NCBI RefSeq assembly: GCF_024218775.1
Contig: NZ_CP100404.1
Span: 1 to 64,000 of the forward strand
Direction: 5' to 3'
DNA: 64,000 bases
DNA from: Haloarcula marina
GTDB taxonomy: Archaea > Halobacteriota > Halobacteria > Halobacteriales > Haloarculaceae
Below the pieces are notes generated by a model. The model searched no databases, had not been told where the DNA came from, and saw only the letters and a list, made by a program, of their open reading frames with translations. Each line of letters opens with the position of its first letter. Positions within the stretch are counted from its first letter, which is position 1. This document shows positions 43,265 through 51,958 of the stretch, piece by piece. A program made the translations under genes and the position numbers.

Positions 43265-43359
43265 CAGTCAGACGGGGACGGCCCTAATGGTTCCGGTGGC
43301 AGTACCTCGGCGAGCCAACGGCTGTCCGGTCAGAAAGCGGTGAAAACCGCAGAACAGCG

Positions 43360-43749
43360 TTATATGACGCGGTTCTGCAGGTAGTCGAGGTGCTTCGCGT
43401 TGTAGACGATTTTGACCTCGTCGGCGTCGGGGCTGCCGATGCAGGTCAGACGGACGTTCTTCTCTTCGACTTCCTCGTCGGAGAGAATCTGCTGCATGTC
43501 CATGTCGATGTCGCCTTCGAGGACGATTGCGGCACAGTTCGCACAGGCACCGGCACGGCACGAGAAGGGCCAGTCGTAGCCCTGTGCCTCGGCGGCTTCG
43601 AGGATGTATTCCCCTTCGTTGACTTCGAGGGAGCCGTAGTCTTCGTCGCTGAGGTCCATGTCCGCGGCCTCACTGAAGACGTCGTCGTCGTACATGTCCC
43701 AGCCGTTGTCGTCCACTACTTCGTAGTTAAGGTACTCTACCGTGGGCAT
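43360..43749 (-). CDS. fdx: Halophilic [2Fe-2S] ferredoxin
   Basis: 129 aa, plant-type fold with the extra acidic N-terminal domain known from halophiles. Cluster ligands CRAGACANC (66-74 region) and a fourth Cys in LTCIG near 104. Very similar to the Haloarcula ferredoxin as I remember it ([10 protein letters not shown] start, [10 protein letters not shown] end). Electron carrier, for instance for 2-oxoacid:ferredoxin oxidoreductases. ATG at 43749; Met removed in known homologues, leaving PTVEYL. Confidence 0.95.
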   Translation of the reverse strand: MPTVEYLNYEVVDDNGWDMYDDDVFSEAADMDLSDEDYGSLEVNEGEYILEAAEAQGYDWPFSCRAGACANCAAIVLEGDIDMDMQQILSDEEVEEKNVRLTCIGSPDADEVKIVYNAKHLDYLQNRVI

Positions 43750-43832
43750 CACCTGCGTGGTTCGGAGGCCGACTTGTTAGACTTTGCCCTTCAGACCGGG
43801 AGTATGAACGATTGTGAGGGACGGCGAGCGGG

Positions 43833-45023
43833 TCAGAACACCGGGAGGAATCGGAAGACGAGATAGGCGGCGATAGTCGCGATGGAGGGGACGACGTTCT
43901 GGAGGAAGATGACGCGAGCGGTCGTTCCCGGTTCGAACAAGTCCGATGCTTTCGGCACGTCCTCGCGGGACTCCTCGCCGATTGGCTGTGGGTGGTCGGG
44001 CGTCTCCGTCTGGTCCCCGACGGTCGGGGTGTCGTCGGCCGTCAACGACCCCACTGACGCCGCCGGAACCTCGCCGTGAACGGTATCGGAGAGGCGCGTC
44101 GTGCGGGTCGCCCGGCCCCACCCCAGGCCGACGATGCTCATCGTCGCGATGATGACGAAACTCGCGGGGATGCCAAGCGCCGAGAGGAAGGTGACGATGG
44201 TCGACGCGACGGAGGCGACCACGATGGCGGCGACGAGGGGCAGCTCTGTGAGGTCGTTGCCCACTGTGTCCATCGTGCGGCGGGCGATAGTGAACGCCCC
44301 CAGTCCGATTGCGCTGCCGCCCAGCAGGATGGCCGGGTACATGTTCAGCGACCCGTTGCCGACCAGCGGTGCGACTGCGTTGGCGACGTTCGACGCCCCC
44401 GCCGAGAACGCCATGTAACAGCCGATACCGATGACGACGGCGGTCCCGACGAACTCCCGCGGCGTCGTGTTCTCGCCGAGTTCCGGGCGCGGGAGTGCCC
44501 CCGAGCGGTCGATGTTCAGCAGCGCCCCCTCGCTCTGGGAGACGGCGAACCACTCGACCAGTCGCGGGTAGAAGTACCGCCCGATGACGCCGCTGACCCA
44601 GAAGGCGATGATGGGCGAGACGAGCCACCAGGAGACGATTTCGAGCATCAGATTCGCGTTCAGCGTCTGTCGGGCGAGGCCCAGCCCCGCGATTGCACCG
44701 ACCGCCGTCATCGAGGTGGAAGCGGGGACGCCAGCGACGTTCGAGAGGAACAGCGCGAACCCGATGAAGAAGAGGACGACGATGCTAATCAGGGGGGTAA
44801 ACGGGGTCGTCACGAGGTCGCTCCCCAGACTCTCGACGACGGCGGGACCGACCAGCAACCCCCCAGCCAACGCGAACACCGTCATCAGCGCCGCCGCCGT
44901 CAACTTCGAGACGGTGTTGCTCCCGACGGCGGGGCCGAACGCCACACCTGTAGAGGAACCACCGATATTGAACCCGACGAAGACGGCGACGACGAGTCCG
45001 AGCGCGAAGAGAACCTCAACCAT
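43833..45023 (-). CDS. pitA: PiT-family inorganic phosphate permease
   Basis: 396 aa, about 9-10 membrane helices. Contains the PiT N-terminal signature GFNIGGSSTGVAFGPAVGSNTVSK (key words GGSST, VGSN) and a C-terminal mirror repeat AFSAGASNVANAVAPLVGNG. A hydrophilic loop of about 65 residues (about 290-355) precedes the last helices. Low-affinity phosphate/proton or Na+ symport. Another PiT protein is encoded at 60388. Confidence 0.9.
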   Translation of the reverse strand: MVEVLFALGLVVAVFVGFNIGGSSTGVAFGPAVGSNTVSKLTAAALMTVFALAGGLLVGPAVVESLGSDLVTTPFTPLISIVVLFFIGFALFLSNVAGVPASTSMTAVGAIAGLGLARQTLNANLMLEIVSWWLVSPIIAFWVSGVIGRYFYPRLVEWFAVSQSEGALLNIDRSGALPRPELGENTTPREFVGTAVVIGIGCYMAFSAGASNVANAVAPLVGNGSLNMYPAILLGGSAIGLGAFTIARRTMDTVGNDLTELPLVAAIVVASVASTIVTFLSALGIPASFVIIATMSIVGLGWGRATRTTRLSDTVHGEVPAASVGSLTADDTPTVGDQTETPDHPQPIGEESREDVPKASDLFEPGTTARVIFLQNVVPSIATIAAYLVFRFLPVF

Positions 45024-45100
45024 ACAGGGTCCATGCCGGGGACGCGGTAAAGGCTACCGACAGCGGTCCCGGTGTGTGCCGATACCACAGCCAGGCGAGG

Positions 45101-45901
45101 TTACTGCCCGTTCGACTCGTCCTCGGCGTCGGCGTCGGCGTTGGCCAGTCGTTCGCGTTTCTCGGCGGCCGTCTCCTCGACCTCGCTGGCGGTTTCCTTG
45201 GCCGCTTCGACCTCCTCGGAGACGGACTCGGCGGTTCGTTTGGCGTCGCTGGTCTTGTCTTTCACGTCCGTCGTCTTGTCCTTGGCTTCCGTCGCCTTGT
45301 CCTTGACCGCCGTCGTCGTGTCTTTCACGTCCGTCGTCTTGTCTTTCACCGCCGTCACCTTCTCGGCGGCCGCCTCGTCGCCGGTCTCCGTGGCGGTCTG
45401 TTCGACTTCTTCGGCGGTCTGCTCGACCTCGTCGACCGTCCGCTCTACCTCGTCGGCACTCTGTTCGACGTCGTCTGCCGTCTGTTCGACCTCCGCGGCC
45501 GCCTCGTCGACCGTCTCGGCCGCGTATTCGACCGACCCCGCCGTGGTCTCCAGTTCCTCGGCGGTCTGTTCGAGTTGCTCTGCCGCCTGTTCCAGTTCGG
45601 CGGCCTTGGTCGCGACGTCCTCGTTGGTCCGTTCGAGGACGTTCGCCAACACGAGAAACTGGAGGATGCCGACGACGACGAACGCCGAGACGGCGACGCT
45701 CGCGGCCGTCGCCAGCATCGACGCCGTGCCAGCCCCCACCGAGACGATACCGAACGCGACTGCTCCCCACGCCAGCGACAGGCCGACCGCGACGACCAGA
45801 ACGGCCTGTGCGAACAACCGATACTGGGCCTCGTACCGCCCGAACATGACGGCTTCGAGCCGACGGGCCAGCGGTGTGAGTATGGGGATTCCAGTTTCCA
45901 T
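45101..45901 (-). CDS. Membrane-anchored repeat coiled-coil (LEA-like) protein
   Basis: 266 aa. Two hydrophobic helices (about 29-50 and 60-84), then a helical region of about 180 residues built from heptad/undecad repeats: EEVEQTADDVEQ-type first (about 95-155), then KDKTTDVKD-type units (about 165-215) and a Glu/Ala-rich end. The Lys/Thr/Asp-repeat resembles LEA group 3 proteins, unusual in a halophile whose proteins avoid lysine. Function unknown. ATG 45901 chosen because the first helix follows soon after; 55 upstream codons lack acidic bias. Confidence 0.72.
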   Translation of the reverse strand: METGIPILTPLARRLEAVMFGRYEAQYRLFAQAVLVVAVGLSLAWGAVAFGIVSVGAGTASMLATAASVAVSAFVVVGILQFLVLANVLERTNEDVATKAAELEQAAEQLEQTAEELETTAGSVEYAAETVDEAAAEVEQTADDVEQSADEVERTVDEVEQTAEEVEQTATETGDEAAAEKVTAVKDKTTDVKDTTTAVKDKATEAKDKTTDVKDKTSDAKRTAESVSEEVEAAKETASEVEETAAEKRERLANADADAEDESNGQ

Positions 45902-46028
45902 GTGTGACAATTCCCATGCCAGCGTAAAAACGTGGGGATGGAACGGACCGAGACACGACGGACTCTCTCCGGGCCCACCCACGCCGCGGACCGACACGCT
46001 TTCGACCGCCGCCGTCCCAGCCTCGCCC

Positions 46029-46766
46029 ATGTTCCCGGAGTTCGAGGTGGTCCCGGCCGTCGACATGCAGGACGGACAGGTGGTCCAGTTGGTGGGCGGC
46101 GAACGCGGTACCGAGAAGACCTACGGTGACCCCGTCGCCGCCGCCGAGCGGTGGGTCGAGGCGGGCGCGCGCACCCTCCACCTCGTGGACTTGGACGGCG
46201 CGTTCGAGGGTGAGCGCGAGAACGCGGACGCCATCGACGCCGTCTTGGACGCCGTCGGCGAGGACGTGGCCGTGCAGTTGGGCGGCGGCATCCGCACGGC
46301 CGAGGACGCCGTCTCGCTGCTCGACAGGGGCGTCGACCGCGTCATCCTCGGGACCGCCGCCGTCGAGAACCCGGACATCGTCGCCGACATCAGCCGCCAG
46401 CACCCCGAGAGCGTCCTCGTCAGCCTCGACGCCAAAGACGGCGAAGTCGTCGTCGCCGGGTGGACCGAGGGCACGGGACTGGACCCCGCCGAGGCCGCCC
46501 AGCGCTACGCCGAGTTAGGTGCGGGCGGCGTCCTCTTTACCGACGTCGACGTGGAGGGCCAACTGGAGGGGGTCCGGACCGACCCCGTTCGCCGACTCGT
46601 CGAGGCCGTCGACATCCCCGTCGTCGCCAGCGGCGGCGTCGCCACCGTCGACGACGTGCTGGCGCTCGAAGACGCCGGTGCCGCGGCCGTCGTCGTCGGG
46701 AGCGCCCTGTACGAAGGCGCGTTCACCCTCGAAGACGCGATGGCCGCCGTCGAGGAACGGGCCTGA
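46029..46766 (+). CDS. hisA: ProFAR isomerase (phosphoribosylformimino-AICAR-P isomerase)
   Basis: 245 aa (beta/alpha)8 barrel; isomerises ProFAR to PRFAR, fourth step of histidine synthesis. Catalytic Asp in VVPAVDMQDG (Asp11 region), second Asp in VSLDAKDGEV near 131, with GGGIRTAED and ASGGVATVDD phosphate-binding loops. Start ATG at 46029 gives normal family length. hisB lies 2.6 kb further on, with a divergent regulator/transporter pair between. Confidence 0.95.
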   Translation: MFPEFEVVPAVDMQDGQVVQLVGGERGTEKTYGDPVAAAERWVEAGARTLHLVDLDGAFEGERENADAIDAVLDAVGEDVAVQLGGGIRTAEDAVSLLDRGVDRVILGTAAVENPDIVADISRQHPESVLVSLDAKDGEVVVAGWTEGTGLDPAEAAQRYAELGAGGVLFTDVDVEGQLEGVRTDPVRRLVEAVDIPVVASGGVATVDDVLALEDAGAAAVVVGSALYEGAFTLEDAMAAVEERA

Positions 46767-46796
46767 AAGCGGCTTGCCTGCGCAGAGTTACACCTC

Positions 46797-46940
46797 TTCG
46801 AGACCCCTCGCTACTACTCCGCGGGTCGTTTCACTCACCGCGTCGCTTCGAGGGTCACGCTCCCATCAGTCGCGCGCCCCTCGTTACTGCTCGCGGGTCA
46901 CTCCGCTCCCCGCTGCGCTTTGTCGAGACCCCTCGCTTCG
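46797..46940. repeat. Degenerate CCCCTCGCTAC/CGCGGGTC repeats between genes
   Basis: Intergenic, between hisA and the TrmB regulator's 3' end. TCGAGACCCCTCGCT occurs twice exactly (46798-46812 and 46923-46937), and CCCCTCGCTACTACTCCGCGGGTC (46804-46827) recurs in changed form at 46877-46899. No gene seen here. Confidence 0.65.
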
Positions 46941-46952
46941 CTCGGGCCCTCG

Positions 46953-48017
46953 CTACGCTTCGTACAACGTCACCGACTCCGCGGCGTACCCCTCGTAGAA
47001 CGGGACGATACCGCCGCCGCCGTTGCCCGCCGCGAGTCGGCCGTCGGGCGTCTCGAACTCCAGACTGTTCTCGATGGGGAACTCGTTGGTCGGGTCGCCG
47101 ACGAGTCGCTGTCGCACGTCGACGATGGGGACGCGCTCGTAGGTCGCCGTCTCGTCCGTCGTCACGTCCCGCAGGGTCACGTCCGCCAGCAGGTCCCGGC
47201 CCGCCGCGCGGTGGAGCGCCGCGTTCGTCACGGCGGTGCGGAAGAACGTGTACGTCGCCGGGAGCGGGTCCGGGTCGCGCACGTACTGCGTCTCGCCCAT
47301 CGGCCAGAAGTTGCTGACGGCGTTGCCGTAGAACGCGCCCGCGATGTCGCGCTGGTCGAAGCCGAGCGCGTACTCCGACCCGTGGCGGCCCGAGAGGACG
47401 CCGTGTGACCCCATCAGCCCCCGCCGCCTGTCGACGACGACGTGGACCGGACCGGGCATCCCCCAGGTCTTCCCCACGTCGGCGACCGTCTCCCACGCGA
47501 TACCGTCGGGGTCGTCGAGCGGCGAGACGAGCAAGAGATAGACGAACACGCCGCGGTCGCGCGCGGCCGCGAGCGACGCCGAGAGGTGGTCGAGTTCCGG
47601 GAACGGGATAGTCAGGAACGCCTCGTGCTCGGCGGCGTCGATGGCGCTCTTCGCGCGTTTCCGGACCGTCGCCCGCGAGTGGACCACCTCGACGGCGGCC
47701 CCGTCGCTCTCGGGTTCGGCGTACAGCGTCTCGATGTGGTCGCCCACCTCCGCTAAGCGGGCCGACAGCGACTCGACGGCCTCTTCGGGCGGCTGTGCGC
47801 GCAGGACCGTCGGACTGGCCGTCTCGTCGATAGCGACGAGGCCGCGGTCGGCGAGCGCGCTCGCGATGTCGTAGACGTACCCCTGCGACACGTCGGCGGC
47901 CCGCGACACCTCGCCCGTCGTCGCCTCGCCAGCCCGCAAGATAGCCAGATACGCCGCTATCTCCTTCTCCGAGAGGCCGAAGGTTCCGAGATGCTCCCGA
48001 AGGGCGTCCGTTGTCAT
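46953..48017 (-). CDS. TrmB-family sugar-responsive transcriptional regulator
   Basis: 354 aa. N-terminal winged HTH (about 1-75: GTFGLSEKEIAAYLAILRAGEATTGEVSRAADVSQGYVYD), then a phospholipase-D-like sugar-binding domain (about 105-230, RATVRKRAKSAIDAAEHEAFL) and a C-terminal beta domain (about 250-354) of the TrmB type. TrmB proteins in haloarchaea control glycolysis and sugar transport. It is divergent from an MFS transporter across a short shared promoter, the natural candidate target. Confidence 0.92.
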   Translation of the reverse strand: MTTDALREHLGTFGLSEKEIAAYLAILRAGEATTGEVSRAADVSQGYVYDIASALADRGLVAIDETASPTVLRAQPPEEAVESLSARLAEVGDHIETLYAEPESDGAAVEVVHSRATVRKRAKSAIDAAEHEAFLTIPFPELDHLSASLAAARDRGVFVYLLLVSPLDDPDGIAWETVADVGKTWGMPGPVHVVVDRRRGLMGSHGVLSGRHGSEYALGFDQRDIAGAFYGNAVSNFWPMGETQYVRDPDPLPATYTFFRTAVTNAALHRAAGRDLLADVTLRDVTTDETATYERVPIVDVRQRLVGDPTNEFPIENSLEFETPDGRLAAGNGGGGIVPFYEGYAAESVTLYEA

Positions 48018-48042
48018 GGGAGAGGATTGTTCGACTACATAC

Positions 48043-48052
48043 AAAATATTTT
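48043..48052. promoter_or_regulatory. Bidirectional TATA palindrome AAAATATTTT
   Basis: Perfect palindrome centred in the 60-bp gap between the TrmB (48017) and MFS (48078) start codons, with 25 nt on each side. That is the right distance for a leaderless TATA box in both directions, so one element may serve both genes. Confidence 0.65.
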
Positions 48053-48077
48053 TCCACCAGTGCGTGCAGGGCTACGT

Positions 48078-49292
48078 ATGGGCGAGACGGCCACCGGATG
48101 CGAAACGGAGGCGGACCACGAGAGCGACGCCCAGCGGACGAGTCGCCGGTGGTGGACGGTGGTCACTTTCGGGTACGTCGCACTGCTGGGGGCGGCACTC
48201 CAGATTCGCGGGGCAGTCATCCCGTCGCTCCGCCAGGCGTTCGGCGTCCCGGACTGGCAACTCGGGTTAGTCGCGCCAGCGGGGACCCTCGGTTTTCTCA
48301 CCGTCGTGATGCTCGTCGGGGCCGTCGCGGGCCGGCTAGACACCCGCCGACTGCTCCTCATCGGTGTCGTCGGCACGGGTATCAGCATCTTCACCATGGG
48401 ACTCGTGCCGTCGTTCGTCCTCTTTCTGGCGGCGTTGCTCGGGCGCGGGGTGTTCAGCGGCGTCGGTCGCGGGACCGACCGCCCGCTGTTGAGCCACCTC
48501 TATCCGAACCAACGTGGCCGCCTGTTCGGGTACTACGACATGATGTGGGCCGTCGGCGCGGTGTTCGGCCCGTTGCTCGTCGCCGCCGCCGTCGCCGCGA
48601 ACAACTGGCGCTACGCCTACTTTGCGCTCGGCCTCGCGTTCGTCCCCCTCACGCTGTTGGTCCTCGTCCTCCCGACGCCGGACGTCGAGGGCGGCGACGA
48701 CCCGCTGGACCTCGCGGAGTTACGCCGCATCGGCCGCCGACCCGAAGTGCTGGCGATGGCAGTCGGCCTGTTCCTCTCCGCCGGGTTCGAGGGCGGACTC
48801 TTCACGTGGCTGACCACCTTCGCACAGGGCCGCCTCTCCGACGCGTTGGCGACGGCGTCGCTGTCCGTCCTGCTGGCGGGCTACATCCCCGGCCGATTCC
48901 TCTCGGGGCGCTTCTCGGAGCGGTTCGGGTACGTCCGCCTGAGCGTCGCCCTGACTGCGCTGACCATCCCCATCTTCGCGTACACGTTCTTCCTCGCGGA
49001 CGGGTACGGTCTGCTGGCTGGCTACTTCGGTATCGGCCTGACGCTGTCGGGCATCTACCCGACGATGCTGGCGTACGGAACCGAAGCGGTTCCGGAACAC
49101 AGCGCCCCGGTCAACGCGATGGCGGCGGTCACCTCCTCGGCCGGTATCGCCGCCGTCCCCGCCGCGATGGGGTTCGTCATCAGCGGGTCGGACATCGTCC
49201 GCGCGATGCGCCTCCTGGCGATTCCGCTGTGTGCGTTGTTGGCGCTCCTGTTGGTGGCGTGGTTCGTCGCCGGGAGCGCACAGGAGTCGTGA
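48078..49292 (+). CDS. MFS transporter
   Basis: 404 aa, 12 predicted helices with a central loop near 195-215. The MFS A-motif GRLDTRRLL occurs at the 2-3 loop (near 91-98) and GRFSERFGYVRL at the 8-9 loop. Substrate unknown; sugar or sugar-like compounds fit its pairing with a TrmB regulator. ATG at 48078 is 25 nt from the shared promoter palindrome. Confidence 0.92.
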   Translation: MGETATGCETEADHESDAQRTSRRWWTVVTFGYVALLGAALQIRGAVIPSLRQAFGVPDWQLGLVAPAGTLGFLTVVMLVGAVAGRLDTRRLLLIGVVGTGISIFTMGLVPSFVLFLAALLGRGVFSGVGRGTDRPLLSHLYPNQRGRLFGYYDMMWAVGAVFGPLLVAAAVAANNWRYAYFALGLAFVPLTLLVLVLPTPDVEGGDDPLDLAELRRIGRRPEVLAMAVGLFLSAGFEGGLFTWLTTFAQGRLSDALATASLSVLLAGYIPGRFLSGRFSERFGYVRLSVALTALTIPIFAYTFFLADGYGLLAGYFGIGLTLSGIYPTMLAYGTEAVPEHSAPVNAMAAVTSSAGIAAVPAAMGFVISGSDIVRAMRLLAIPLCALLALLLVAWFVAGSAQES

Positions 49293-49345
49293 GCGCTCCC
49301 CACGGTGACACAATTCCCAAATAGACGGCCCGAGAGAGTGGAGGT

Positions 49346-49933
49346 ATGACCGACCGCACCGCGGCCGTGACGCGCGAGACGGCCGAGACGGACATCGAGG
49401 TGATTCTCGACGTCGACGGCGAGGGCGACTCGACAGTCGACACCGGCATCGGCTTCTTCGACCACATGCTCGACGCCTTCGCCACGCACGGCCTGTTCGA
49501 CCTCACGGTCACCTGCGACGGCGACTTGGAAATCGACGACCACCACACCGTCGAGGACGTGGCTATCACGCTCGGCGAGGCCTTCAGCGAAGCGCTCGGC
49601 GAGAAGCGCGGCATCGTCCGCTTCGCCGACCGCAAGGTCCCGCTGGACGAGGCCGTCGCCAGCGTCGTCGTCGACATCTCGGGGCGCCCGTACTACCGTT
49701 TCGACGGCGAGTTCTCGCAGGGCCGGGTCGGCGGGATGACCAGCCACATGGCGAAACACTTCGGGCGCTCGCTTTCGACCAACGCCGGACTCACCCTCCA
49801 CTGCGGCGTCGAGGGCGAGAACGCCCACCACGAGATAGAGGCGCTGTTCAAGGGACTGGCGCGGGCCTTGGACGACGCGACCCGCATCGACGAGCGCCGC
49901 TCGGACGTGGCGAGCACGAAGGGCGAACTGTAG
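49346..49933 (+). CDS. hisB: Imidazoleglycerol-phosphate dehydratase
   Basis: 195 aa. Manganese enzyme, sixth step of histidine synthesis. Conserved histidine-rich motifs: [18 protein letters not shown] near 32-49 and [14 protein letters not shown] near 65-78, repeated in [10 protein letters not shown] near 133 and [18 protein letters not shown] near 157. Length is usual. Separated from hisA by the TrmB/MFS pair. Confidence 0.95.
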   Translation: MTDRTAAVTRETAETDIEVILDVDGEGDSTVDTGIGFFDHMLDAFATHGLFDLTVTCDGDLEIDDHHTVEDVAITLGEAFSEALGEKRGIVRFADRKVPLDEAVASVVVDISGRPYYRFDGEFSQGRVGGMTSHMAKHFGRSLSTNAGLTLHCGVEGENAHHEIEALFKGLARALDDATRIDERRSDVASTKGEL

Positions 49934-49939
49934 CGCGTC

Positions 49940-50161
49940 TCAGTCGCCCCCGTCGGCGCTTTCTCGCTCCCAGAACCGGTCGACGAGGACGACGCCCGTC
50001 GCGAGCAAGCCCACGCTCACGACGAACGCACCGGTTCCGTCGCCGAGACCGAGGAGCGCCGCGACCGGCGAATCGCGGCCGTAACGGGTCCCGAACGCCA
50101 CGATGCCGACGAGACCGGCGAGACCGACGACGCCCCCGACGCGCGCGAGTGGATGTGACAC
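49940..50161 (-). CDS. Small two-helix membrane protein
   Basis: 73 aa with two hydrophobic helices (about 6-23 and 41-61) and a charged C-terminus (DRFWERESADGGD). No family recognised. GTG at 50161 (VSHPLARVGG) taken as start; a possible TATA (AACGTATTT, minus strand near 50186-50194) then lies about 28 nt upstream. ATG at 50182 would be too close to it. Confidence 0.55.
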   Translation of the reverse strand: MSHPLARVGGVVGLAGLVGIVAFGTRYGRDSPVAALLGLGDGTGAFVVSVGLLATGVVLVDRFWERESADGGD

Positions 50162-50254
50162 ACTCGAACCCTTTCGACACACAGAGAAATACGTTGGGCC
50201 AGTATCGGCGGCGCAAGCGGTGAAATATTATCGGAGGCACCCGTGGCTCCGAGC

Positions 50255-50758
50255 ATGTTCGACGAGATAATGGCGAAGTTCGAGGACTCGCCGGGCCAGC
50301 AGTCGGTCATCCGCCTGTTGCTCGAACGCGGGTTCTCGGTCAACGAGGAGGGCCGCGTCGTCTCCGGCGGCATCGAGATACCGAACACCGGTATCGCCCG
50401 GGAAGTCGGCGTCGACCGGCGGGTCGTCAACGCGACGACGGACGCCATCCTCGAAGACGAGGAACTGCGCCGCATCTTCCGGAACATCTCTGCGGTCCCG
50501 AGCCTCCTCGATTTGGCCCCCGTCCTGGACCTGAACGCCATCACCGTCGCCGTTCGCGCGGCCGACGAACCCGGCATCGTCGCGACGGTGACCGGCGCTA
50601 TCGCCGACCGCGGCATCTCCGTCCGCCAAGTCTTCTCGGAGGACCCGGAGTTCACCGACGAACCGCGCCTGTACGTCATCACCGACGAGGAACTGCCCGG
50701 CGACCTCATCACCGAGATTCGAGACATGCCGTTCGTTCGGACCATCGAACTGGCCTGA
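50255..50758 (+). CDS. HTH-ACT amino-acid-binding regulator (COG2150)
   Basis: 167 aa. N-terminal helical HTH (about 1-70: FSVNEEGRVVSGGIEIPNTGIAREVGVDRRVVNATTDAIL) then an ACT domain (about 90-160: ITVAVRAADEPGIVATVTGAIADRGISVRQVF). Amino-acid-responsive regulators of this kind are widespread in euryarchaea; ligand unknown. ATG at 50255 preferred over a GTG four codons earlier. The next gene begins one base after its stop. Confidence 0.88.
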   Translation: MFDEIMAKFEDSPGQQSVIRLLLERGFSVNEEGRVVSGGIEIPNTGIAREVGVDRRVVNATTDAILEDEELRRIFRNISAVPSLLDLAPVLDLNAITVAVRAADEPGIVATVTGAIADRGISVRQVFSEDPEFTDEPRLYVITDEELPGDLITEIRDMPFVRTIELA

Positions 50759-50759
50759 G

Positions 50760-51110
50760 ATGGCCGAGACTGCCACCGTCACCGTCGAACTGCCGGACGG
50801 CGAGACCCGCCGTATCGACGCCGACGCGGGGGCGGTGCTCCGCGACGTACTCCTCGACGCGGGCGTCTCGCCGCACGGCCGCTACGCCCGTCGCCTGAAC
50901 TGCGGCGGTCGGGGCCTCTGTGCGACCTGCGGCGTCCGGGTCGCCGACCCGCCCGACCCCGACCACTGGCACGACGACCTCGCCGACCGCTTCGGCTACC
51001 CGCGCCTGTCCTGTCAGTTGCGCGTTTTCGACGGGATGGCGGTCCGGGTGCTGGACAAGCGGATGTGGGGGACGCGAGCGGCGGGCGACGCGGACGACGG
51101 CGAACGATAA
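50760..51110 (+). CDS. [2Fe-2S] ferredoxin-like protein
   Basis: 116 aa with a beta-grasp ferredoxin fold; cluster ligands CGGRGLCATC (48-57) and a fourth Cys in LSCQLRVF near 85. Small, without the halophilic N-terminal insert of the other ferredoxin. Starts 1 nt after the HTH-ACT gene and precedes the IMPACT-family gene, so co-transcription is likely. Electron partner unknown. Confidence 0.88.
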   Translation: MAETATVTVELPDGETRRIDADAGAVLRDVLLDAGVSPHGRYARRLNCGGRGLCATCGVRVADPPDPDHWHDDLADRFGYPRLSCQLRVFDGMAVRVLDKRMWGTRAAGDADDGER

Positions 51111-51142
51111 GGGCTATTCGCCCGCCGGACGTACCGCGACCC

Positions 51143-51751
51143 GTGTCGGAGGCATATCTGACCGTCGGCGAGCGCGCGCGGGCCAGTTTCGAGGTGCAAG
51201 GCTCGGAGTTCATCGGCCACGTCGCCCCCGCGGAGACGGTCGCCGAGGCCGAGGCGTTCGTCGATGCCGTCTCCGCGGAGTACGCCGACGCGACCCACAA
51301 CGTCCCGGCCTACCGCGTGCGGGCCTCGCCGTTCCGGGAGTACTCCAGCGACGACGGCGAACCGAGCGGAAGCGCGGGCAAACCCGCGCTGAACGTCCTC
51401 CAGCAACGCGAGTTGGAGAACGTCGTCGCCGTCGTCACCCGCTACTACGGCGGGACGAACCTCGGGGTCGGCGGGTTGGCCCGGTCGTATTCGCGCGCCG
51501 TGAAGGACGGCGTCGACGCGGCGGGCGTCGTCGAAGAAGTCCCCCACGAGCGCTTCTCGGTGACCGTCGAGTACGACGACTCCGGGAGCGTCCGCGGCCT
51601 ACTGGAGTCGGTCGGCGTCGAGTTCGAGGCCGACTACGAAGCGGACGTGAGTTTCGCCGTTCGCGTCCCGAAATCCGAGGGCGCAGACCTGCGCGACCGG
51701 ATTCGGAGCGCGACCAGCGGGCGGGCCGATATCGACTCGGATTCCGAGTGA
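51143..51751 (+). CDS. YigZ/IMPACT-family protein
   Basis: 202 aa. N-terminal UPF0029/IMPACT domain (FIGHVAPAETVAEAEAFVDAV, then EYSSDDGEPSGSAGKPALNVL and VVVTRYYGGTNLGVGGLARSY), C-terminal ferredoxin-like DUF1949 domain. Bacterial relatives affect translation and stress; exact role not known in archaea. Start GTG at 51143 (VSEAYLTVGE) is where the conserved sequence begins. Confidence 0.9.
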   Translation: MSEAYLTVGERARASFEVQGSEFIGHVAPAETVAEAEAFVDAVSAEYADATHNVPAYRVRASPFREYSSDDGEPSGSAGKPALNVLQQRELENVVAVVTRYYGGTNLGVGGLARSYSRAVKDGVDAAGVVEEVPHERFSVTVEYDDSGSVRGLLESVGVEFEADYEADVSFAVRVPKSEGADLRDRIRSATSGRADIDSDSE

Positions 51752-51958
51752 CGACGGCGCGGTGTTCGACAGGCGACGAGTTTCGGCCCACCATGAGTCG
51801 TCATGCGCGCGTCGGACGGCGTTTCCGGTGGAAGTCGAAAACGGTCGCTGTCTATTGATTTTCCAACTGAAGAGAAGGGGTTCGACAGCCGACGAACACT
51901 CCGTGGTGTCACCTCGTTGTGCGACCCTATGTAAAAGGATGTCGAGTCGAGACTCGGG

